DNA of 64,000 bases from Bacteroidales bacterium (GTDB lineage: Bacteria; Bacteroidota; Bacteroidia; Bacteroidales; UBA932), in NCBI GenBank assembly GCA_016285455.1, contig JAEEQS010000001.1:1-64000 (forward strand). The letters run 5' to 3'. Below, one piece after another: positions 15,604-26,118 of the stretch. The position numbers were made by a program, and so were the translations under genes. The notes below the pieces were generated by a model. That model saw nothing but the letters and a program-made list of their open reading frames with translations, ran no database searches and was not told the DNA's origin. Position 1 is the stretch's first letter. Each line of letters starts with the position of its first letter.

Positions 15604-17025
15604 TTATTGTCCGTTGTTTTTCTGCTGCTCCTGCATCTTCTTGAATTCCTGGAATTGCTTCCACTGCTCGAATTCCTTCTGCTGCTCAGGCGTCATCTGT
15701 GGAGGAGCTTGCTGCTGAGGCTGTTCAGGCTGAGGAGGCTGCTGGTACTGCGGTATCTGGATTTCAGGTACAGGAGGAACTTCTGGTCCCTGCGGAGCAT
15801 TTACGTTTGCAGCTTTCCTTTTCTTTGACCTTCTGACAAGCAGGAATATAAGCGCTGCTGCAATTACCAGGAGTATGATTCCAAGCACAGGCCGGTATCT
15901 GATCCAGGCTATCGCAATTACGATCAGAGACCATACGAGGCCTATAATTCCGCAAACAAGTCCAAGTCCGGTTTCAACAATCTGGCCGAGGAACGGCAGA
16001 ACTTTCAGAAGCGTAGGAACTATGCTTACTATGCTCCTCAGGCCGCCAATGACGATAAGAATTCCCAGGATCCTGAGCAGCCAGGTAATCAGTTTGTTGG
16101 TGGCGTGCTCGCTGTCGAACATTTCCTCTGCGGTGTTTTCTCCCATATACAGAAGGTCCAGCTTGTAGCCGTTCTTTGCCTTGTAATAGGTGAAGGTGTC
16201 TCCAGCAACTTTTGCAATCAGGGAAACCTTGCTCGGCATGTCCTTGGTGAAGGTAATCTTCACGTCTCCCACTTCCGGCACGTTAGGGTTGCGGCCAATG
16301 TAAACCACGTTGCCCTGGGTATGGACAATAGCCGCTGAATCCGGAACAAGGTCAAGCAAGCCGCCCCTGGACAGGAATGCCTTGGCGTTGTCTCTTGCAG
16401 CCTTGTCCATTTGTTTTGAAAGGTCGGCATCCAGAGCCGCTGCCAATGGCTGCTCGTTATGGAAAGATCCAACCTGTGAAGAATTCAGCCTGTAGGCTCC
16501 GAAAGTCACGTTCTCGGCAGCGCTGGAAGCGTCTTCAACAGTCTGGTACACAAAATTCAGGGCCTGGTAGTCAGGATCCTTGAATTCCGCCGAATTTATC
16601 GGTGAACCGCTCCATTCCTTTGTATATGTGTAGGTGTGCGTGGTTTCCTGAGCTCCGCCTATCTTGTCTTTCTTCTCTGTCTTTTCGTGCTCTATCCACT
16701 GGTAGTATTCCACATTTCTGTGGATTTTTACTGCCACCGCTCCAAGGTTGAAGGTTCCGTCTGAAAGGGAGTCTGTAGTGGTTGCCAGCGCTACCGCATG
16801 TACCAGCTGCCCGTCCAGCTGGGGATCCTGAACGGCAGGGTTTGCCATTTCCACATAGTTTTTCTGCCCTTCCTTGAGCATATCAGATGTCTTTACCGCC
16901 CTGCCTTCGTTCCACCAAAGGAGGATGGTTCCGCCAATGAACATCAGGATGCCGATCAAAACGCCACCCAGTGAATTCTTTAGTCTTGTCCCGTATCCTG
17001 TACGGGTAACTTCCGTGTAAGCCAT
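15604..17025 (-). CDS. TMEM43-family membrane protein
   Basis: 473 aa. The N-terminus RLKNSLGGVLIGILMFIGGTILLWWNEGRAVKTSDMLKEG is the TMEM43 hallmark, followed by a large extracytoplasmic domain (residues 40-290). A cluster of membrane helices (LITWLLRILGILIVIGGLRSIVSIVPTLLKVLPFLGQ..) comes next, then a Pro/Gln-rich cytoplasmic tail (QQPPQPEQPQQQAPPQ). Eukaryotic TMEM43 acts in the nuclear envelope and ER; bacterial members have unknown roles. It heads the minus-strand run that continues to the 5'-nucleotidase and perhaps to LemA. Confidence 0.88.
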   Translation of the reverse strand: MAYTEVTRTGYGTRLKNSLGGVLIGILMFIGGTILLWWNEGRAVKTSDMLKEGQKNYVEMANPAVQDPQLDGQLVHAVALATTTDSLSDGTFNLGAVAVKIHRNVEYYQWIEHEKTEKKDKIGGAQETTHTYTYTKEWSGSPINSAEFKDPDYQALNFVYQTVEDASSAAENVTFGAYRLNSSQVGSFHNEQPLAAALDADLSKQMDKAARDNAKAFLSRGGLLDLVPDSAAIVHTQGNVVYIGRNPNVPEVGDVKITFTKDMPSKVSLIAKVAGDTFTYYKAKNGYKLDLLYMGENTAEEMFDSEHATNKLITWLLRILGILIVIGGLRSIVSIVPTLLKVLPFLGQIVETGLGLVCGIIGLVWSLIVIAIAWIRYRPVLGIILLVIAAALIFLLVRRSKKRKAANVNAPQGPEVPPVPEIQIPQYQQPPQPEQPQQQAPPQMTPEQQKEFEQWKQFQEFKKMQEQQKNNGQ

Positions 17026-17125
17026 TTCAGTTTTAGGTTTATCTAGTTAATAATTTGTTGCGGTTTTATTCAACTTCAAAATTAACGAAAAAAACATAAA
17101 GATTTTTATTCTCCTGTTTTTGTTG

Positions 17126-18673
<1,548 letters not shown>

Positions 18674-18678
18674 GCAAA

Positions 18679-18924
18679 ATGGAAAAACTTCAGCTGAATA
18701 TAATATCGCCGGAAAAATCGCTGTTCAAGGGAGAAGTCTCCAGGGTAACTCTTCCCGGAACCCTGGCGCCTTTTACCATATTGCCGGACCACGCGCCAAT
18801 CATAACTTCTCTAGAAAAGGGAAAGATTGTGTTCACCGATGGGGAAGGCAACTCTCAGGAAGTTGAAATAGAAGGAGGCTTTGCCGAGATGAGCAATGGA
18901 ACGGTAACTGTATGCATCTGCTAG
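18679..18924 (+). CDS. atpC: F1 ATP synthase subunit epsilon
   Basis: 81 aa. Only the N-terminal beta-sandwich is present (LNIISPEKSLFKGEVSRVTLPGTLAPFTILPDHAPIITSLEKGKIVF); the usual C-terminal two-helix inhibitory part of about 50 residues is missing. Short epsilon subunits of this kind are usual in Bacteroidales. It probably keeps the rotor-coupling role but cannot form the extended inhibitory helix. Confidence 0.95.
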   Translation: MEKLQLNIISPEKSLFKGEVSRVTLPGTLAPFTILPDHAPIITSLEKGKIVFTDGEGNSQEVEIEGGFAEMSNGTVTVCIC

Positions 18925-18925
18925 A

Positions 18926-19306
18926 ATGGAACTTGGAATAAGGAAATATATCATTGGAATTCTCATCTGCCTGGTCGGTGTGGCGGCTCTGGCTATGGGA
19001 GCCGCATATATGTGGTTCCCTGAGGCTATGTCCTGGAAGATTACTGTTTTGGCAGCCGTGTTCTTTGCCGTAAGCGTATTGGGCATACTGATGCTGAACC
19101 GCTACTCCAAGAAAGGAGACAGGACTCTGGTTTCAGGCTATATGGCGGTAAAGGGAATTAGGATGGTTATATTTGTGGGCGTTCTGCTAGTTTTCTTCCT
19201 TATGGATAGAAGCTCAGTCAAATGGGTAACAGCCGCATTCATCCTTTTCTACATTACGATGCTGGTGTTTGACACAATTTATTTTTCAAAGAAATTCAAG
19301 AAGTAA
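18926..19306 (+). CDS. four-helix membrane protein of the atp operon (AtpI-like position)
   Basis: 126 aa with four hydrophobic segments (YIIGILICLVGVAALAMGAAYMWF, ITVLAAVFFAVSVLGILML, IRMVIFVGVLLVFFLMD, WVTAAFILFYITMLVFDTIYF). It lies between epsilon and subunit a, with one base before it and its final base shared with the atpB start. The position and topology suggest the role of AtpI, an assembly factor for the c-ring, but sequence similarity is weak by eye. Confidence 0.8.
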   Translation: MELGIRKYIIGILICLVGVAALAMGAAYMWFPEAMSWKITVLAAVFFAVSVLGILMLNRYSKKGDRTLVSGYMAVKGIRMVIFVGVLLVFFLMDRSSVKWVTAAFILFYITMLVFDTIYFSKKFKK

Positions 19307-20382
19307 TGCGCAGGGCTTTGATCATAATCGCGATGCTGTTGGCGGGATGCGTTTTCTTCCCGACCAGGAGCTTTGCATCTCCTTCCGAGGAAGGCGAGCC
19401 GATCAATGTCCAGCACATAATCTTTGAACATATGCTAGACTCCTATTCCTGGCACATAACCAAGATAGGGGAAAAGGATGTGGTAATTTACCTTCCTGTC
19501 ATACTTTACAGCAAGACAAGCGGATGGCACGTGTTCTCATCCAGAAGGCTTCACGAAAACGGTGGAAGCTACGAGGGCTTCTACCCTGCTCCTGAAGACG
19601 GGCCTCACGCCTACAAGCTGATGGAGAAGATGAGCGACGGCTCTATGGTAAGGCCTATAGACCTGAGTCTTACAAAAATGAGCCTTGCCCTGCTTATAAA
19701 CGGAGCCATACTTCTTCTGATATTCCTTCCTGCAGCAAGATGGTACAGAAAACATCGCGGAGACAAAACGGCTGTCCCGACCAAATACGTGAGCTTTGTG
19801 GAAATGATTGTGGCGATGGTGGAAGACGGAATCATAAAGCCTTGCGTGGGAGAAAACTACAGGAAATTCTCCCCGTATCTCCTGACGGCATTCTTCTTCA
19901 TCTTCACCTGCAACCTTATGAGCCTTCTCCCGATATTCCCTGGCGGAGTGGGAGTTACGGCAAACCTCAGCATCACCCTGTTCCTTGCCCTCTGCACCTT
20001 CATAGCGGTGAACGTGTTCGGTACAAAGGAATACTGGAAGGAAATCATCTGGCCCGATGTGCCAACTTGGCTCAAGGCTCCGATACCTATTATGCCGTTC
20101 ATTGAGTTCATAGGCATTTTCACCAAGCCTATAGCCCTTATGATAAGGCTCTTTGCCAATATGCTCGGCGGCCATATGGCTATGCTGGTGCTTACAGTGC
20201 TGATTTTCATAGGCTTTAGCGTTGGCACAACTATGGGAAGTTCAATGACTTTCCTTAGCGTGCTGTTCAACATATTTATGTATGCCCTGGAACTTCTGGT
20301 GGCATACATCCAGGCATATGTATTTACCCTCCTGAGCGCGGTCTTCATAGGCTCCGCTCAGATTTACCACCATAAGAAATAA
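19306..20382 (+). CDS. atpB: Fo ATP synthase subunit a
   Basis: 358 aa. An N-terminal signal-like segment and a periplasmic region of about 110 residues precede the membrane part, a long N-terminus common in Bacteroidota. The essential arginine is in ALMIRLFANMLGGHMA, and the last helices YALELLVAYIQAYVFTLLSAVFIG match the subunit a consensus. It forms the half-channels for ion flow next to the c-ring. Confidence 0.97.
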   Translation: MRRALIIIAMLLAGCVFFPTRSFASPSEEGEPINVQHIIFEHMLDSYSWHITKIGEKDVVIYLPVILYSKTSGWHVFSSRRLHENGGSYEGFYPAPEDGPHAYKLMEKMSDGSMVRPIDLSLTKMSLALLINGAILLLIFLPAARWYRKHRGDKTAVPTKYVSFVEMIVAMVEDGIIKPCVGENYRKFSPYLLTAFFFIFTCNLMSLLPIFPGGVGVTANLSITLFLALCTFIAVNVFGTKEYWKEIIWPDVPTWLKAPIPIMPFIEFIGIFTKPIALMIRLFANMLGGHMAMLVLTVLIFIGFSVGTTMGSSMTFLSVLFNIFMYALELLVAYIQAYVFTLLSAVFIGSAQIYHHKK

Positions 20383-20410
20383 AGTATAAACATTTAAATA
20401 ACAGTAAATT

Positions 20411-20680
20411 ATGTTAACAATTCTTTCAGTAATCCTTGAGTACACGATGGCACTGGCAGTCAGCAAAGCTGCAGCAGCAATCGGAGCAGGAATCGTTGTA
20501 ATAGGCGCCGGTCTGGGCATCAGCAAGATCGGATCCAACGCAATGGACGCTATCGCCCGCCAGCCTCAGGCAGCAGGTGACATCCGCAGCGGCATGATCC
20601 TTTCCGCAGCATTGATCGAGGGCGTTGCCCTTATCGCAGTTATCGTCTGCATGCTTTCATACTTTGTTCAGCAAGGATAA
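20411..20680 (+). CDS. atpE: Fo ATP synthase subunit c
   Basis: 89 aa, two helices joined by the polar loop ARQPQAAGDIRS. The ion-binding carboxylate is the Glu of ALIEGVALIAVI. The residue after it is Gly, not Ser/Thr as in typical sodium-binding c subunits, which favours proton coupling. Confidence 0.97.
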   Translation: MLTILSVILEYTMALAVSKAAAAIGAGIVVIGAGLGISKIGSNAMDAIARQPQAAGDIRSGMILSAALIEGVALIAVIVCMLSYFVQQG

Positions 20681-20703
20681 AAAAGGTTTATAAACAATAA
20701 GTT

Positions 20704-21210
20704 ATGTCATTACTTGTTCCCGACAGCGGATTGTTGTTCTGGATGCTGATCTCTTTTGGCGTGGTGTTTTTCATCCTCGCCAAGTTCGCGTTCCCTATGA
20801 TAACAAAGTCTGTCGAGGAGAGAAAGACTTACGTGGAAACCTCTTTGAACGATGCCAAGGCCGCCAAGGAAACTCTTGCCAGAGTGGAAGACGACACCAA
20901 GGCTCTCATCGCTGAGGCTAACAAAGAGCAGGGAAGGGTTCTCAACGAAGCCGCCGAGCAGAGGGAGAAGATAATCTCCGCAGCAAAGGATGAAGCTTCG
21001 GCAGAGGCCCGCAAGACTCTTGAAGATGCCAAGGCCCAGATCCAGAGAGAAAAGGATGAAGCCATGCTTTCCGTAAGAAGAGAGATGGCCAGCCTTTCCT
21101 GCGACATCGCCGAGAAAGTCCTTAAAGAGAAACTCTCAGACAAGGACAGTCAGATGGCCTTGATTGACAGGATGCTCGAAGAGGTTGTAAGTGAGGGAAA
21201 ATGGACGTAG
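20704..21210 (+). CDS. atpF: Fo ATP synthase subunit b
   Basis: 168 aa. One N-terminal membrane helix (LLFWMLISFGVVFFILAKF) is followed by a long charged coiled coil rich in A, E, K and R. It forms the peripheral stalk. Its last 10 bases overlap the start of atpH. Confidence 0.97.
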   Translation: MSLLVPDSGLLFWMLISFGVVFFILAKFAFPMITKSVEERKTYVETSLNDAKAAKETLARVEDDTKALIAEANKEQGRVLNEAAEQREKIISAAKDEASAEARKTLEDAKAQIQREKDEAMLSVRREMASLSCDIAEKVLKEKLSDKDSQMALIDRMLEEVVSEGKWT

Positions 21211-21761
21211 GAGTATTGGCTGTAAGATATGCGCGGGCGCTTTTGGACTATGCCCGCAGCCGTGGAGTGGAAGGGGAAATTTATTCCCTGTCTTCTGCTC
21301 TGCTGGAATGTTTTGCAGATAATCCTGATCTTTCCCGCACACTGGAGGACCCTCTTCTCTCCCGGCAGAAGAAACTGGAGCTGCTCTCTTCTGCAACTCC
21401 CGCAGAAGGAGACGTGAAAGACGTTATGGACAGGTATTATTCTCTGGTTGTGGAAAAGCGCAGAGAATCCTATCTGGCATCGTCGCTGCGCAGCTATATG
21501 GACCTCTACCGCAAGAGCGAGGGCATAGCGGTTGTCAAGATTACGACAGCCGTTCCCCTGAATAAAGAAATGGAAGACAAGATTCTTTCCAAGGTTTCTT
21601 CAGCCCTTGGGAAGAAGATTGAGCTTCAGAAGATTGTGGATCCGCAGATTGAGGGCGGCCTGATCTTCGATATAGATGACTACAGATTAGATGCAAGCGT
21701 GGCGGCTAGGCTAAGGAAGATACGCCGCCAGCTTCTGGACAAGAACAAGCGAATAGTATAA
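21201..21761 (+). CDS. atpH: F1 ATP synthase subunit delta
   Basis: 186 aa. The N-terminal helical domain begins [18 protein letters not shown], and the C-terminal part [41 protein letters not shown] is the delta/OSCP signature. It overlaps atpF by 10 bases and is one base before atpA. Confidence 0.96.
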   Translation: MDVGVLAVRYARALLDYARSRGVEGEIYSLSSALLECFADNPDLSRTLEDPLLSRQKKLELLSSATPAEGDVKDVMDRYYSLVVEKRRESYLASSLRSYMDLYRKSEGIAVVKITTAVPLNKEMEDKILSKVSSALGKKIELQKIVDPQIEGGLIFDIDDYRLDASVAARLRKIRRQLLDKNKRIV

Positions 21762-21762
21762 T

Positions 21763-23349
21763 ATGGCACTGAATATCAAAGCAAGTGAAGTTTCCCAGGT
21801 GCTCCGCAAGCAGCTGGAAGGAATCCAGGACAAGATACAGCTAGACGAGGTTGGAACAGTCCTTCAGGTCAGCGATGGAGTTGTCCGCATTTACGGCCTG
21901 AGAAACGCCGAGGCCAGCGAGCTTCTGGAGTTTGAAAACGGAGAGATGGCCGTGGTGATGAACCTGGAGGAAGACAATGTGGGAGCGGTGCTGCTCGGTC
22001 CTACAGACGACATCAAGGAAGGCTTCACGGTACGCAGGACAAAGCGAATCGCCTCCATAAGGGTAGGCGAGAGCATGCTCGGCAGAGTCATAAATCCTCT
22101 GGGCCAGCCTCTTGACGGCAAAGGGGAGATAGAAGGAGAACTCTTTGAGATGCCGCTGGAAAGAAAGGCCCCTGGAGTTGTTTTCCGCCAGCCGGTAAAC
22201 CAGCCGCTCCAGACCGGAATCAAAGCCATAGACTCTATGATTCCGATTGGAAGGGGCCAGAGAGAGCTCATCATTGGAGACCGCCAGACAGGAAAGACAG
22301 CCATTGCCATAGACACCATTATAAACCAGAAGAACGCTATGCGCAAAGGCAAGCCAGTTTATTGCATCTATGTGGCTGTAGGACAGAAAGGCTCCACGGT
22401 GGCTGCACTGGTGGAGACTCTGAGAAAGAGCGGGGCTATGGATTATACCATTGTGGTTTGCGCCACAGCGGCCGATCCTGCCGCCCTGCAGTATTTTGCT
22501 CCGTTTGCCGGAGCTGCCATCGGCGAGTATTTCAGAGATACCGGAAGAGATGCGCTAGTGGTTTACGACGACCTTTCAAAGCAGGCAGTTTCCTATAGGG
22601 AAGTTTCACTGATTCTTCGCCGCCCTTCCGGAAGAGAGGCTTATCCTGGAGACATCTTCTATCTGCACTCAAGGCTTCTGGAAAGAGCCGCCAAGATAAT
22701 TGACCAGCAGGAAGTTGCAGAAAAGATGAACGACCTTCCTGCATCGCTGATGGGAAAGGTAAAAGGAGGCGGTTCACTTACAGCTCTTCCTATAATTGAG
22801 ACCCAGGAAGGAGACGTTTCCGCATACATTCCTACAAACGTTATTTCCATTACAGACGGACAGATCTTCCTGGATACAGACCTGTTCAACCAAGGAAACC
22901 GCCCGGCAATCAACGTGGGTATTTCTGTTTCCCGTGTGGGAGGAAACGCCCAGATCAAGCCTATGAAGAAAGTAGCCGGAACACTTAAGATAGACCAGGC
23001 CCAGTATCAGGAGCTGGAGGCTTTCTCCAAGTTCGGCGGAGAAATGGACAAGGTTACCGCAATGACCATAGACAAGGGAAGGAAAAACACCCGACTTCTC
23101 ATACAGCCTCAGTACTCGCCGATGCCTGTAGAGGAACAGGTTGCCATTCTCTACTGCGGAACCCACGGCCTTTTCAAAGACATAGATATCAGCCAGATTC
23201 AGGATTTTGAGAAGACTTTCCTCAATTCTCTGAGGCTCAACCATCAGGAAGACGTGCTTGACCTTCTTGCAAAAGGAGAGTTCAACGATGATATCACGTC
23301 TAAGATCGAGAAAACGGCCAAGATGACTTTGAACCAGTTTATAGCATAG
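21763..23349 (+). CDS. atpA: F1 ATP synthase subunit alpha
   Basis: 528 aa, full length. P-loop [15 protein letters not shown], the [35 protein letters not shown] block and [14 protein letters not shown] are canonical. It forms the non-catalytic nucleotide sites of F1. Confidence 0.99.
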   Translation: MALNIKASEVSQVLRKQLEGIQDKIQLDEVGTVLQVSDGVVRIYGLRNAEASELLEFENGEMAVVMNLEEDNVGAVLLGPTDDIKEGFTVRRTKRIASIRVGESMLGRVINPLGQPLDGKGEIEGELFEMPLERKAPGVVFRQPVNQPLQTGIKAIDSMIPIGRGQRELIIGDRQTGKTAIAIDTIINQKNAMRKGKPVYCIYVAVGQKGSTVAALVETLRKSGAMDYTIVVCATAADPAALQYFAPFAGAAIGEYFRDTGRDALVVYDDLSKQAVSYREVSLILRRPSGREAYPGDIFYLHSRLLERAAKIIDQQEVAEKMNDLPASLMGKVKGGGSLTALPIIETQEGDVSAYIPTNVISITDGQIFLDTDLFNQGNRPAINVGISVSRVGGNAQIKPMKKVAGTLKIDQAQYQELEAFSKFGGEMDKVTAMTIDKGRKNTRLLIQPQYSPMPVEEQVAILYCGTHGLFKDIDISQIQDFEKTFLNSLRLNHQEDVLDLLAKGEFNDDITSKIEKTAKMTLNQFIA

Positions 23350-23353
23350 CATT

Positions 23354-24250
23354 ATGGCATCGCTGAAGGAAATAAAGTCCAGGATAGGTTCCGTAAAGGG
23401 AACAAGCAAGGTGACTTCCGCAATGAAGATGGTTTCTTCCGCCAAGCTTCACAAGGCGCAGGGAATCATAACCTCTATGCTTCCTTACCAGCGGAGCCTA
23501 GACAATATCGTTTCCAATTTCCTGGGCGGAGAGACTCCTTTCGAGTCTCCGTTTGTGGCGGATGAGATTCCTCAGGCCGATGCTTCAAAAAGAGTGGCCA
23601 TTGTGGCCTTTTCTTCAAACTCTTCTTTGTGCGGTCCGTTCAACTACAATGTAATCAGGGAGTTGATGTCTCTTCTTCTGGACCTTAAGACAGAAGGTAT
23701 TCCAGATGAGCAGATAGACATTTACCCGATAGGAAAGAAGGTTGAGGATGCCGTCAGGAAGATGGAATTCAAGCCTGAGTCTTTCCAGAGCCTTGCAGCC
23801 AAGCCAGACTACAAAAAGATTTTCGCCCTGTCTTCTCATTTGATGGAGCGTTACAAATCGGGAGAGCTGTCTAAGGTTTATGTCATCTACCAGCATTTCA
23901 AGTCTGTCGGAGTCCAGAAGGTTCAGAGGGAGGTTTATCTTCCAATGGAATTGTCTTCATTCAAGAAGGCAGACAAGGAAAGCGCTGATGGCTACCTGAA
24001 TAACTACATCGTTGAACCATCTGTTCCTGAGGTCATTGCATCTTTGATGCCGCAGGTTCTCAAGCAGAAGCTCTACACTTGCCTTGCGGATTCCTACGCC
24101 AGCGAACACGCTGCCAGAACCATTGCAATGCAGGTGGCAACAGACAATGCTGATGATCTGATTCAGGAGCTAACCATCCTCTACAACAAGAGCCGCCAGC
24201 AGGCAATCACCGCCGAACTTCTCGACATCGTAGCTGGCAGTGCCCAATAG
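23354..24250 (+). CDS. atpG: F1 ATP synthase subunit gamma
   Basis: 298 aa. The N-terminal MASLKEIKSRIGSVKGTSKVTSAMKMVSSAKLHKAQ and the C-terminal ARTIAMQVATDNADDLIQELTILYNKSRQQAITAELLDIVAGS helices form the central rotor coiled coil. It is the last operon gene; its stop is 7 bases from that of the convergent MBL gene. Confidence 0.98.
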   Translation: MASLKEIKSRIGSVKGTSKVTSAMKMVSSAKLHKAQGIITSMLPYQRSLDNIVSNFLGGETPFESPFVADEIPQADASKRVAIVAFSSNSSLCGPFNYNVIRELMSLLLDLKTEGIPDEQIDIYPIGKKVEDAVRKMEFKPESFQSLAAKPDYKKIFALSSHLMERYKSGELSKVYVIYQHFKSVGVQKVQREVYLPMELSSFKKADKESADGYLNNYIVEPSVPEVIASLMPQVLKQKLYTCLADSYASEHAARTIAMQVATDNADDLIQELTILYNKSRQQAITAELLDIVAGSAQ

Positions 24251-24257
24251 CACTTAT

Positions 24258-25334
24258 TTATTGCAAGTATTGGAGGTGTCCGATCTGAAGGACGGTGAGA
24301 TCTTTGCCGGACTGTTCAGATGCTCTCTTCTCGTTAAAAAGAGGCTCGTCCCAATTGTGCTGGCCAAGCGCGAACTTGGAATGATGCACTGTAATATAAT
24401 GCTTTGCATCAAGGTCTTCCATAACCTTATGGAGCTGCTCCGGCAAAGTGTGTATCTGAGCCCAACGGTCGCTGTACTGGCCGTTTTCTATGAAAGCCCA
24501 GTCTATGTCGTATTCTTCACCGATTTTCTTGAAGTGGCTGCCATAGCCGCCGTCTCCGCCAATGAAGATGCACTTGTCTGCTGCCTGGAGGATGAACGAA
24601 GCCCAAAGTGTTTTGTTGCGCTTGAAGCTTCTCCCTGAAAAATGCTTTGCCGGAGTGCAGATGAAACTTATGGGATTTCCGTCGTTTGATGTGGAGATGA
24701 ACTGATAGCCCCAGTCCAATTCTTCCAGCATATCAGGATCAAAGCCCCAGTATTCAAGGTGTGAGCCTATGCCAAGAGGAAGGATGACCTTGCCAACTTT
24801 ATGCTTAAGCCTCTTAACCGCCTTATAGTCCAGATGGTCGTAGTGGTCGTGAGTCAAAACCAGATAGTTGATGGCAGGAAAATCTTCCGGCCTGTAGATT
24901 GCTGTTCCCTTGAACGGGCGGTTTATGAAAGATACAGGAGATCCGCGGTAAAGAACTGGATCTACGAGTATGGTCTTTCCGTCTATGACAAGAAGATAAG
25001 ATGAATGCCCCAGCCAAATAACCGCATCTTTCTTTTCCTTGATTGCCAGAGCAATGGCATCCTTGTCCAAAGGCTCGGCCTTCATCGGCTCTCTTGGCTT
25101 TAAGCCTTTCTTGCTGGAGAAGATGAAGTTCCAGATAATTGAAGCCATGCTCTGCTTCTTAGCCGAATCGGTGAACATCTTTACAGGCTCCAGATTCACG
25201 AACTTTCCGCCGCTGTAATTAGGACTCCCCTGGCACCTTTCAAGCCTATCTCCGCTCGGAACTCTTCCGATACTGACATAGTCCGTAAAAAACAGGGCCA
25301 CTATCGCGATGATTATAAACAGAGAGATGAGCAT
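24258..25334 (-). CDS. MBL-fold metallo-hydrolase (NAPE-PLD/UlaG-like), membrane-anchored
   Basis: 358 aa. An N-terminal membrane anchor (LISLFIIIAIVALFFTDYVSIG) and motifs AVIWLGHSSYLLVIDGKTILVDPVL, LTHDHYDHLD (HxHxDH), CTPAKHFSGR and GGDGGYG identify the beta-lactamase fold with a di-metal site. The region between RVPSGDRLERCQGSPNYSGGKFVN and the core resembles N-acyl-phosphatidylethanolamine phospholipase D-like proteins. The substrate is unknown; a lipid or phospho-ester substrate is plausible given the membrane anchor. Confidence 0.88.
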   Translation of the reverse strand: MLISLFIIIAIVALFFTDYVSIGRVPSGDRLERCQGSPNYSGGKFVNLEPVKMFTDSAKKQSMASIIWNFIFSSKKGLKPREPMKAEPLDKDAIALAIKEKKDAVIWLGHSSYLLVIDGKTILVDPVLYRGSPVSFINRPFKGTAIYRPEDFPAINYLVLTHDHYDHLDYKAVKRLKHKVGKVILPLGIGSHLEYWGFDPDMLEELDWGYQFISTSNDGNPISFICTPAKHFSGRSFKRNKTLWASFILQAADKCIFIGGDGGYGSHFKKIGEEYDIDWAFIENGQYSDRWAQIHTLPEQLHKVMEDLDAKHYITVHHSKFALGQHNWDEPLFNEKRASEQSGKDLTVLQIGHLQYLQ

Positions 25335-25359
25335 TCTTCTTTTTCCTTTTTCAACCCCG

Positions 25360-25367
25360 CAAAATTA
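25360..25367 (-). promoter_or_regulatory. -7 promoter box of the MBL gene
   Basis: TAATTTTG on the minus strand, about 25 bases before the ATG at 25334. Confidence 0.5.
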
Positions 25368-25396
25368 GTGAATTCAAAATAAACACCAATTATATG

Positions 25397-25404
25397 TATA
25401 TTTG
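25397..25404 (+). promoter_or_regulatory. -7 promoter box of the Nudix gene
   Basis: TATATTTG; transcription would start within the palindrome that follows directly, about 15 bases before the ATG at 25426. Confidence 0.55.
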
Positions 25405-25413
25405 TTGTACAAC
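25404..25413. promoter_or_regulatory. palindrome over the Nudix gene transcription start
   Basis: GTTGTACAAC, a perfect 10-bp palindrome immediately after the -7 box. Its place over the likely +1 suits an autorepressor operator for the Nudix-winged-helix protein encoded next. Confidence 0.45.
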
Positions 25414-25425
25414 AAAGCAAAAGAT

Positions 25426-26118
25426 ATGGCACATAGCGTTTACAAATACCGTACAGGCGAGGCTTATCCTCATTGCTACAAATATCCTCAGGTGGCGCTT
25501 ACCGCAGACTGCGTAACATTCTCATTTGACGGCAAAAACCTATATGTTCTGCTGATAAGGAGAGGAGGCGAGCCTTTCAAAGGCTGCTGGGCTTTTCCCG
25601 GAGGGTTTGTAAATCCAGACGAGACTGCAGAAGAAGGAGCCAGGAGAGAGCTTAGAGAAGAGACTTCTCTTGAAGCCGAATATTTTGAACAGATAAAGGT
25701 GTTCTCGGCTCCGGACAGGGATCCTCGTCAAAGAACTGTAACCGTTCCGTTTATTGTGCTTTCTTCTCACACAAATGTTGTTGCCTCAGACGATGCTGCT
25801 CAGGCCAAATGGTTTCCTGTAGACCAGCTTCCTGATTTGGCTTTCGACCACAAGCAGATTTTTGAAGAAGCGCGTGCTGCCCTCAAACGCTCCCTGAACT
25901 TTAATCCTGTGGCATATTATCTTCTTCCTCAGCGATTTACTATGCCACAGCTTCAAAGGCTGCATGAAATCATATTGGACTGCAAATTCGATCGCCGTAA
26001 TTTTGCCCGCAAGATGAACAGTCTTTCTATCCTTGAAGAGGAAGAAAGAAGTCAAGGCATGCCGAGAAGAATAGCGTCCATCTTCTCTTTCAAAAAGGAT
26101 AAATTGCTTTTGCCTTAA
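25426..26118 (+). CDS. Nudix hydrolase with C-terminal winged helix (NrtR-like regulator)
   Basis: 230 aa from the ATG at 25426; the track's start is a TTG inside the promoter. The Nudix box GGFVNPDETAEEGARRELREETSL keeps all catalytic glutamates, with Ser replacing the final Gly. The C-terminal part (PQRFTMPQLQRLHEIILDCKFDRRNFARKMNS) is the winged helix found in Nudix-related transcription regulators, which in Bacteroidota control sugar or NAD genes. Because the Nudix box is nearly complete, it may still hydrolyse a nucleotide sugar. Its stop shares a TTAA with the convergent cstA gene. Confidence 0.85.
   Translation: MAHSVYKYRTGEAYPHCYKYPQVALTADCVTFSFDGKNLYVLLIRRGGEPFKGCWAFPGGFVNPDETAEEGARRELREETSLEAEYFEQIKVFSAPDRDPRQRTVTVPFIVLSSHTNVVASDDAAQAKWFPVDQLPDLAFDHKQIFEEARAALKRSLNFNPVAYYLLPQRFTMPQLQRLHEIILDCKFDRRNFARKMNSLSILEEEERSQGMPRRIASIFSFKKDKLLLP

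Noticed and set aside
19537-20175. 212-aa minus-strand ORF inside atpB
   Set aside because: It is antisense to a conserved Fo subunit, rich in His and Glu, a usual shadow of membrane-helix codons.
22774-23445. 223-aa minus-strand ORF over atpA and atpG
   Set aside because: It spans the junction of two conserved plus-strand genes and has no recognisable domain.
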